Positions 22,461-28,093 of a DNA stretch of 28,093 bases are shown here, in pieces. Position numbers and translations under genes: made by a program. Origin of the DNA: Thermoplasmata archaeon. Lineage in GTDB: Archaea > Thermoplasmatota > Thermoplasmata > Thermoplasmatales > Thermoplasmataceae. The first letter of the stretch is position 1. Each line of letters starts with the position of its first letter. Under the pieces are notes generated by a model. That model searched no databases and was not told where the DNA came from. It was given only the letters and a program-made list of their open reading frames with translations. Where the stretch lies: NCBI GenBank assembly GCA_021802365.1, contig JAKAAJ010000008.1, positions 1 through 28,093 of the forward strand, given 5' to 3'.

Positions 22461-23716
22461 GAGATATCACCGGCTAGCCTTATACCTGAAAATTGCCAGC
22501 TGCTGTCCGGATGGTAAAAGTTTCTGTAGGTGTTCCTGTAATGCCTTTCAGGAGTGACAGCAGATCCTCCCCGGAGTACGTACTGATTGTTCATGAATTT
22601 ACCGTTGTATTCCCCCAGGCTTCCGTCATAAGGGCGATATCCAGGATATGGTACATAGGGGCTTGAGGTCCATTCCCAGGATGCTCCGGAGATCTGTGGT
22701 TGCCCGTCCTTATGGATACATGCCGGATGAAGTGAGTTCTCTTCCATAAAGTTCCCTTTTGTTATTTGTCTGGAGCTGGTCGCGAACAATTCCCACTCCG
22801 CTTCTATGGGGAGTCTCATACCAGACCATCTGGCAAAAGCGTCCGCTTCATAATACGAGATGTGAACGGCTGGCTCTGACTCATTCAGATTCTCTACTCC
22901 GGACAGTTTGAAAATCAGATATTGATCGCCCTCTTTTTCCCAGTACAGAGGGAGTTTCTGACTTTTTTGCTTTATGAAAGCCCATCCATCCGAAAGCCAG
23001 AGTTCCGGGCGTTCGTAACCTCCATCCTCTATGAATCTCACATATTCCGCGTTTGACACAGGCCTGGATGAAATTCTGAATGGAGAGAGATAAACCCTGT
23101 GCCTTGGCCTTTCGTTATCGAAACTGAACCCTTCCTCACCCCAGCCAATTTCTTTTACTCCGCCGTCCATCCGGATAAACTTCATTTCCGAAGCCTCTGA
23201 AATCCCCTTTCTTTTAGTATATGCGGGACGGTAAGGTGAGTTGTAATAATTTATTTTTATGTCCATCAGAAGTAGTTCCTGGTGCTGTTCCTCATGATTG
23301 ATGCCCAGCTCCACAAGCTTTAGAAAATTGTCGTCTCTCTGGTTTTCATTAAATGCCATGGCTATGGCTTCATCAACCGCCTCACGGTATTCATAAACTT
23401 CCTCCAGTGAAGGTCTTGAAAGACTCTTTCTTGAAATCTTCTCCATATAAGGCCCAAGTGTCTCATAATAGGAATTGAAAAGAAAGTCATAATTCGTGTC
23501 CGGGGTTTTCCAGTTCTTCAGGTAATTTCTAAGAATAAAACGGTCAAAGAACCATGTGGTATGAGCTAAGTGCCATTTTGGAGGGCTGGCCTGAGGAATG
23601 CTCTGTACCATGAAGTCATCCCTTGATATAGGCCTCACAAGTTCCATGGTTTTGTTCCTGACAGTCTGGTAAATTTTTTCAAGGCCCGATATCCTTTCTG
23701 AATTAACTGCCATCAT
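22457..23716 (-). CDS. egtB: Hercynine sulfoxide-forming iron enzyme EgtB (ergothioneine synthesis)
   Basis: Non-heme iron sulfoxide synthase that joins a cysteine-type thiol to hercynine with O2. The N-terminal DinB-like domain carries the iron triad H52 (in HLAHTTWFF) and H141/H145 (HEEQHQE). The FGE-sulfatase-like domain follows from about residue 178 (MKFIRMDGG), with RPRHRVYLSPF, NAEYVRFI, RLPIEAEWE, SWEWTSSPY, VLRGGS and a C-terminal FSGIRLAGD. A tandem tyrosine NSYY (Y83/Y84) resembles the pair described for the cysteine-using EgtB of Chloracidobacterium, so this enzyme may use cysteine rather than gamma-glutamylcysteine; that is inference. Length (419) fits. It lies 23 bp downstream of dedA and overlaps egtD by 4 bp. 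No egtA or egtC is present, and the lyase EgtE is not in the window. Confidence 0.93.
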   Translation of the reverse strand: MMAVNSERISGLEKIYQTVRNKTMELVRPISRDDFMVQSIPQASPPKWHLAHTTWFFDRFILRNYLKNWKTPDTNYDFLFNSYYETLGPYMEKISRKSLSRPSLEEVYEYREAVDEAIAMAFNENQRDDNFLKLVELGINHEEQHQELLLMDIKINYYNSPYRPAYTKRKGISEASEMKFIRMDGGVKEIGWGEEGFSFDNERPRHRVYLSPFRISSRPVSNAEYVRFIEDGGYERPELWLSDGWAFIKQKSQKLPLYWEKEGDQYLIFKLSGVENLNESEPAVHISYYEADAFARWSGMRLPIEAEWELFATSSRQITKGNFMEENSLHPACIHKDGQPQISGASWEWTSSPYVPYPGYRPYDGSLGEYNGKFMNNQYVLRGGSAVTPERHYRNTYRNFYHPDSSWQFSGIRLAGDIS

Positions 23717-23739
23717 TCAAGACATGGAGCAATCACGAT

Positions 23740-24432
23740 TTAATGATTCCTCATATGACGGCTTTCACTGTCCCCGGGGTTGATATCTTTATTCTGACTG
23801 GCTTTTTTTTCTCTGGCTGCAGTCTTTCTGACGTTCCTCATCAGCAGTGCATAGATAAGATACATAACCAGGATAAGTGCTGCAACGTATTCAATAATGG
23901 ACGCAAAGCTGCCGGAGAAAGCGTAATAACCGAAAATAATCAGAAGGGTGTCCCATATCAGCGAACCAAGGAATGAGAAAAGGTAAAATTTCTTGAGGTC
24001 CATCTCTGCAAATCCTGCTACCAGACTTATAAGACCCCGGACACCGGGAACCATTCTTATTATGAAAACTGCAAAGGAGCCGTTCTTTTCGAACCACGCT
24101 TCAAAATTCTCAACAGATTCCTTTTTCAGGTGAAAGAGGGAAAGATGATTGTAAATTACGTCCTTGCCCAGGTAAAATGCGATGAAGTAGTCGATAGAGA
24201 ACCCGACCAGTCCACCAACCAGTGAAACAATTAGAACACCTGGAAAATTCAATATTCCAAGGCGGATATACTGACCGGAAAGTGGAAGTATAACTTCACT
24301 GGGAATGGGTAAAGATGCGGATTCAAGCATCATTAGGATTCCAATTCCGGCATAACCGTAATTGACCACCAGATTATGAATTGGCCCTGATTTGCCAAGC
24401 AGTATGGATAGAAGATATGAAATTGTGATCAT
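23740..24432 (-). CDS. DedA/VTT-family membrane protein
   Basis: A 230-residue polytopic protein of the DedA superfamily, whose members act as polyprenyl-phosphate or phospholipid flippases. Motifs are ESASLPIPSEVILP (about residues 37-50), a re-entrant region GGLVGFSIDYFIAFYLG, and FIIRMVPGVRGLISLVAGF (about 123-141) containing the conserved R-x-x-P-x-x-R. About five to six hydrophobic segments are visible, then a charged C-terminal tail (about 200-230). It lies 23 bp upstream of egtB on the same strand, so co-transcription is plausible. In an archaeon a lipid carrier such as dolichyl phosphate would be the likely substrate. Confidence 0.9.
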   Translation of the reverse strand: MITISYLLSILLGKSGPIHNLVVNYGYAGIGILMMLESASLPIPSEVILPLSGQYIRLGILNFPGVLIVSLVGGLVGFSIDYFIAFYLGKDVIYNHLSLFHLKKESVENFEAWFEKNGSFAVFIIRMVPGVRGLISLVAGFAEMDLKKFYLFSFLGSLIWDTLLIIFGYYAFSGSFASIIEYVAALILVMYLIYALLMRNVRKTAAREKKASQNKDINPGDSESRHMRNH

Positions 24433-24568
24433 TTTTCACTACGCAATCATGAGATGCATATCAAACCATGCATAAAGCTGGCCTGCCTGAATATTCCCAA
24501 AGGACCTCATTCCCATCCAACTGCTGTCTCCCATATTCTCTGTAAATTAGGAATCCGGTGAACATCAG

Positions 24569-25141
24569 TCACTCCAGCATCTTCATTACCTCCTCAGTTT
24601 TCCTTATCATTCCTATTCTTGAAAGTACGAATTTCAGGCTTGCTTCGTGTGCCTCTGCCGACATGTCCGACATAGCGTCCTCTACAAATATCTGATTATA
24701 ACCATATTCGTAAGCGAACCTTGCAGTGCTTTCCACACCATATGTAGTTGCTATCCCGCATAGAATTATAGTGTCAACATGCCTCCTTCTCAACTGAAGA
24801 TCAAGATCAGTTCCGTAAAAAGCACCCCACTGGTGTTTTGTAATGAGTATGTCTCCGCTGGTAATTCCAAGCTGATCCACATACTGATCCCAGTCTGCCG
24901 GTCGCTCTCTTCTGGAAAAACCTGCTGAGTCACCATCCACTTTTGGGTGAAGCATTATTTCCATGGGTCCAGTCACCCTTACCGCTACCACAGGAATGCC
25001 TGATTCCCTGCATTTATTTGCAAGCTTGCCTGCGTTTTCCAGAACTGTGGAGGAGGGGTGAGGTAGGGTTTGCATCGATGCAATACCTTTCTGAAGGTCA
25101 ATTATCACGAGAGCTTTCCTTTCTTCTATATTGTTATCCAT
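24569..25141 (-). CDS. Isochorismatase-family cysteine hydrolase
   Basis: A 190-residue cytosolic hydrolase with the family triad Asp15 (LVIIDLQKG), Lys102 (LITKHQWGAFYGTDLD) and Cys128 (IILCGIATTYGVESTAR). The preceding cis-peptide region (CGIAT) is conserved. The family includes nicotinamidases, isochorismatases and N-carbamoylsarcosine amidases; no zinc-binding D-x-H-x-x-H of nicotinamidase is obvious, so the substrate cannot be named. A TATA box 26 bases before the ATG predicts a leaderless single-gene message, divergent from hemA. Confidence 0.9.
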   Translation of the reverse strand: MDNNIEERKALVIIDLQKGIASMQTLPHPSSTVLENAGKLANKCRESGIPVVAVRVTGPMEIMLHPKVDGDSAGFSRRERPADWDQYVDQLGITSGDILITKHQWGAFYGTDLDLQLRRRHVDTIILCGIATTYGVESTARFAYEYGYNQIFVEDAMSDMSAEAHEASLKFVLSRIGMIRKTEEVMKMLE

Positions 25142-25163
25142 GTTCTGAAAGATAGCATCATTC

Positions 25164-25171
25164 TAAATATC
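25164..25171 (-). promoter_or_regulatory. TATA box for the isochorismatase-family gene
   Basis: On the minus strand GATATTTA is centred about 26 bases before the ATG at 25141, fitting leaderless transcription. Confidence 0.55.
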
Positions 25172-25236
25172 TTTATCCACGGAAGCTGCCATTTGCTTTT
25201 CTGGATAAATATTTCATCAAGTATCCCGCACTTAGA

Positions 25237-25244
25237 TTATATAA
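25237..25244 (+). promoter_or_regulatory. TATA box for hemA, inside a 12-bp palindrome
   Basis: TTATATAA lies within the perfect palindrome GATTATATAATC (25235-25246). Its centre predicts transcription starting near 25264-25268, after the upstream ATG at 25257 and about 27 bases before the ATG at 25293. Confidence 0.6.
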
Positions 25245-25292
25245 TCAGAATGCGATATGGGAACAATAACAGTCAGGTTTAGTGATGGGCTG

Positions 25293-26501
25293 ATGAATGA
25301 GATTGCAGTGGTTTCCTGGAGCTTTAATCTGGATCCTTCTACCTTACAAGAGGCACTCACCTCAGAATCTGAAGTTTCAGAATTTTTCACTGAGATTCTG
25401 AATGGCCCCCATTTTGTCCAGCTGAAAACCTGCAACAGGCTTGAGTATTATTTCATTGAGAATTCTCCTGTTGCTTTGAGCGGGATTCCCACGGGATACA
25501 GATATCTGAGAGGTCAAGATGCTGCGGAGCATCTGATCCTCGTAACATCTGGACTTGACTCACTTTCTGTAGGAGAAAGTGAAATTCTGGCACAGGTCAA
25601 GTCGGCTTACACCTCCGCTAATGAATCGGGCAGCCTGGATAAGATGCTCAAGCAGCTGTTCAGAATGGCCATATTTGCTGGCAAGAAGGTGAGAACCGAT
25701 ACCGGAATATCGAAGGGAAAGACCTCCATTGCACACATATCCGTTGACCTGCTTAGAGAAAATCACAATCTTGAAGGAAAAAAGATTCTCCTCATTGGAA
25801 CTGGCAAAATAGCTGCCAAGATCTTAAAGTACCTCTCCTCAGACAGCAAAATAGAAGTTGTCCTTATGGGTAGAAACAGTTCTGCAGGAACCGTTCTGGC
25901 AGAGGAGAACGGCTGTCCATATCATGACATGTCAGAACTCAAGGAAATGATAAAAGAAACTGATGTTATCATCACTGCAACCTCTTCAACCAGACATATA
26001 ATTGAAAGGACGGATCTTTTAGATAAAGCAGACAATAAAGAGATTATCCTGCTGGATGTTTCTAATCCATCTAATATTGATCCTGAGGCGGGAAATCTGA
26101 AAAATGTGCACCTGTATACTTTTCAGGATCTTGAATCAATAATCAGCAGGAATGTTAAATCTAAGGGGGAAGAGATAAGGAAGGCAAGACAGATTGTCAG
26201 TGAACAGCTGAAAATAGTAATGGAGAAGATGAGGGAACTTGAGATGGATCATCTCGTTGAAGCTTACATGAGTTATTCTGAGAAACTTGCTGACAGAGAG
26301 GTAAAGAAAGCACTTTCTGCTATCAGAGACGGAGCTGACCCTTCCGAAGTATTGTATGCAATGAGTGGATCCATTTCAAAGAAGATTCTCCGCCCATACA
26401 TACTGGCGGTTAAGGATGCGGCAAGAACGCCCAACAATGAAAAGGCTGACTCCCTGAAATCTGTCCTTTCCAAGATTATAGAGACATCCGCATCTCTTTG
26501 A
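25293..26501 (+). CDS. hemA: Glutamyl-tRNA reductase (C5 tetrapyrrole pathway)
   Basis: NADPH-dependent enzyme that reduces glutamyl-tRNA to glutamate-1-semialdehyde, the first committed step to heme. The catalytic Cys47 is in LKTCNRLEYY, followed by SGLDSLSVGESEILAQVK, the NADPH domain ILLIGTGKIAAKIL (about residues 165-178) and a C-terminal helical dimerisation domain. I choose ATG 25293 (402 residues, MNEIAVVSWSF) over ATG 25257 because the TATA box at 25237-25244 would start the message after 25257, and GTGAT at 25282-25286 sits 6 bases before 25293. The 3' end overlaps convergent hemL by 26 bp. Confidence 0.93.
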   Translation: MNEIAVVSWSFNLDPSTLQEALTSESEVSEFFTEILNGPHFVQLKTCNRLEYYFIENSPVALSGIPTGYRYLRGQDAAEHLILVTSGLDSLSVGESEILAQVKSAYTSANESGSLDKMLKQLFRMAIFAGKKVRTDTGISKGKTSIAHISVDLLRENHNLEGKKILLIGTGKIAAKILKYLSSDSKIEVVLMGRNSSAGTVLAEENGCPYHDMSELKEMIKETDVIITATSSTRHIIERTDLLDKADNKEIILLDVSNPSNIDPEAGNLKNVHLYTFQDLESIISRNVKSKGEEIRKARQIVSEQLKIVMEKMRELEMDHLVEAYMSYSEKLADREVKKALSAIRDGADPSEVLYAMSGSISKKILRPYILAVKDAARTPNNEKADSLKSVLSKIIETSASL

Positions 26502-27756
26502 ATGCAGTATCAAAAATTTCCATCGTCTTTTCTATCTCTGCTGTCCCGTGTGCGAAGCTTACGAAATTTGACTCGAACTGGGATGGAGGCAGATATATTC
26601 CATTTTCCTTCGCAATTCTGAAGAATTTCATGAAACTATCAGAATTACTCTTTATTGCGGTTTCATATGAATCCACCCTGTTACTGTTGAAAAATATGGT
26701 GAACATTGAACCGATGCAGTTAACATTTACTTGAACCCCATAATTGCTGGCTGATTCTGAAGCAGAAGTGGCAATTTTCTCCGTGTTTTTTGTAATTACT
26801 GCATAATCTTTTTGACTCAGTTCCGAGAGGGTTTCATATCCAGCAATCATTGTTAAGGGATTCCCTGAAAAGGTACCGCCCTCGTAAACAGGGCCTGAGG
26901 GGGCCACCATATCCATTATGTCATTCCTTCCTCCGAAAAGACCAACGGGAAGTCCTCCGCCTATTATTTTCCCTAAAATGGTAAGATCCGGCTTGATACC
27001 CGTTAAATTTTGATATCCGCCGAAATTAAACCTGAACCCGGTGATAACCTCGTCAAATATCAGTATTGCTCCCTCATTCCTGCACTGCTCTTCGATAGAC
27101 TTCAGGAAACCATCAGCTGGGGGAATTACTCCAACATTTCCCAGGACAGGCTCAACTATTACAGCGGCAATTTTGCTCCTGAAACTGGAGAATATTCTTC
27201 TTACAGAGTCCTCGTCATTGAATTTTCCCACAACCACTGTGGCGGAGACTTCCCCGGGAATTCCGGGGCTGGAGGATATTCCGAATGTCAGGCCCCCACT
27301 TCCCATCTTCTGGAGAACATAATCGTGGGAACCGTGATAGGCACCATCAAATTTCAATATGATGTTTTTTCCAGTATATGCCCTGGCCAGTCGTATTGCA
27401 TGCATAGTGGCCTCAGTTCCTGAGTTTGTGAATCTCATCTTCTCAATTGATGGTATGGCGGCACTGATCTTTTTCCCGAGATCTGCTTCCATCTGCGTTG
27501 GGGCCCCATAGATGAAGCCGTCCGCCAGCTTATCCTTCAGCTTTTCCACAACATTATTCGGTGAATGACCAAGAATCATTGGCCCGAATCCAAGGCAGTA
27601 ATCAATATACCTCTTCCCTTCCACATCCTCAATATATGGGCCATGGGCCTTTTTTATGAACTCCGGATATGGACGGTAGTAGCGGACCGGAGAGTTAACA
27701 CCTGATGGAAACACTTTAAGTGACTCCCTGAACAGGGATTCTGATTTGCCTGCCAT
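26476..27756 (-). CDS. hemL: Glutamate-1-semialdehyde 2,1-aminomutase
   Basis: PLP enzyme that converts glutamate-1-semialdehyde to 5-aminolevulinate, the step after HemA. The PLP-binding lysine is K263 in LTILGKIIGGGLPVG, with Asp235 in IFDEVITGFR and the NSGTEATMHAIRLAR segment at 111-125. FDGAYHGSHD and GTFSGNPL are also conserved, and length (426) is typical. A weak TATA-like GAAATAGG about 24 bases before the ATG suggests a leaderless message. It is convergent with hemA, so the two pathway genes are adjacent but separately transcribed. PdxS elsewhere in the window would make its cofactor. Confidence 0.96.
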   Translation of the reverse strand: MAGKSESLFRESLKVFPSGVNSPVRYYRPYPEFIKKAHGPYIEDVEGKRYIDYCLGFGPMILGHSPNNVVEKLKDKLADGFIYGAPTQMEADLGKKISAAIPSIEKMRFTNSGTEATMHAIRLARAYTGKNIILKFDGAYHGSHDYVLQKMGSGGLTFGISSSPGIPGEVSATVVVGKFNDEDSVRRIFSSFRSKIAAVIVEPVLGNVGVIPPADGFLKSIEEQCRNEGAILIFDEVITGFRFNFGGYQNLTGIKPDLTILGKIIGGGLPVGLFGGRNDIMDMVAPSGPVYEGGTFSGNPLTMIAGYETLSELSQKDYAVITKNTEKIATSASESASNYGVQVNVNCIGSMFTIFFNSNRVDSYETAIKSNSDSFMKFFRIAKENGIYLPPSQFESNFVSFAHGTAEIEKTMEIFDTAFKEMRMSL

Positions 27757-27819
27757 ATTCAGATAATGGGAAATTCCTATTTCACAGTTTGTGGGAGCAC
27801 CCAGTTAGAAGTAAGGGAT

Positions 27820-28089
27820 TCAGACTTTAGTGATCACATCGAATACATTTTTGTCCGGCGGATATATTAGAGAATAGAAGAGTGTCCCTCCTTCGTATAT
27901 GGCAATGAAGAACTGAAGCGCCAGCATTATTGGGCTCCACTTCTTCCCTGTCTTTATTGCACCATACTGGTAAAATACAAAATAACAGAATGTGTTGATT
28001 CCTGAAATCACTGACAGGAAGAGAGGGAAATGAAAGTGAAACAGTATGGATGGAATCAACAAAAAAAACCCCAAAGAAACCTGTCCATC
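27820..28089 (-). CDS. Small membrane protein, unknown; 5' end uncertain
   Basis: A hydrophobic protein with about two to three membrane segments (LLIPSILFHFHFPLFLSVISG, FCYFVFYQYGA, MLALQFFIAIYEGGTLFYSLIY) and a hydrophilic C-terminus. No family is recognised. The open frame begins after a stop at 28090-28092; the only early start is TTG at 28074 (84 residues). An 8-A run (minus strand T) at 28061-28068 separates it from another frame that reads VGWTGFFGVFF to the window edge, so the true gene may extend further with a frameshift in the homopolymer. It precedes hemL on the same strand with a gap of 63 bases. Confidence 0.5.
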   Translation of the reverse strand, partial: DGQVSLGFFLLIPSILFHFHFPLFLSVISGINTFCYFVFYQYGAIKTGKKWSPIMLALQFFIAIYEGGTLFYSLIYPPDKNVFDVITKV

Positions 28090-28093
28090 CTAC

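Noticed and set aside
1..28093. CRISPR array, insertion sequence, rRNA or replication origin
   Set aside because: No regularly spaced repeats, transposase, rRNA sequence or origin-type repeat cluster was seen.

Overview
The window is a stretch of euryarchaeal chromosome, most likely from an acidophilic Thermoplasmata member (Thermoplasmatales or a close relative). Supporting signs are a complete euryarchaeal-type archaellum cluster, several start codons lying 24-26 bases after a TATA box (leaderless mRNAs), GGTGAT-type Shine-Dalgarno sites inside operons, strong preference for AGA/AGG arginine codons, and a cytochrome b/Rieske pair with no c-type cytochrome gene beside it. The species assignment is an inference.

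Layout. Positions 1-6731 (+) hold the archaellum operon flaB(partial)-flaC-flaD/E-flaF-flaG-flaH-flaI-flaJ. A perfect 11-bp hairpin lies across the flaB stop codon. Positions 6791-11075 (+) hold a 1220-residue helical-repeat (TPR-like) protein of unknown function with its own apparent leaderless promoter, overlapped by an M50 (site-2 type) membrane metalloprotease. At 11055-11905 a small unknown protein (-) and a PrxQ/Bcp peroxiredoxin (+) diverge from back-to-back promoters. Positions 11902-14232 (-) hold a membrane protein of unknown function, a DUF92 membrane protein and PdxS (PLP synthase). Positions 14532-18372 (-) form an operon of Rieske protein, cytochrome b, a crotonase-fold protein lacking the usual catalytic residues and a sequon-rich membrane-anchored exported protein.

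At 18614 there is a tRNA-Val(UAC) gene. The last 17 bases of this tRNA are repeated exactly at 19867-19883. The AT-rich 1.2 kb between them carries a broken ORF and a hicB-hicA toxin-antitoxin pair, which looks like a worn-down tRNA-integrated element.

Beyond it are a single-ATPase ArsA/Get3-type protein with a C-terminal HSP20-like domain and a small charged partner (+), then on the minus strand DedA, EgtB and EgtD. EgtB and EgtD are the two core enzymes of ergothioneine synthesis, overlap by 4 bp, and are unusual for an archaeon. An isochorismatase-family hydrolase (-) follows, then convergent hemA (+) and hemL (-), the first two steps of C5 tetrapyrrole synthesis, and a small membrane ORF at the right edge that may be frameshifted.

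How the parts may connect: hemA/hemL would supply heme for the cytochrome b, PdxS would supply PLP for HemL, and the peroxiredoxin and ergothioneine pathway would both serve oxidative or metal stress defence. The strongest candidates for new biology are the archaeal egtB-egtD pair, the giant repeat protein coupled to an intramembrane protease next to the archaellum operon, the catalytically altered crotonase in the bc operon, and the tRNA-Val island.
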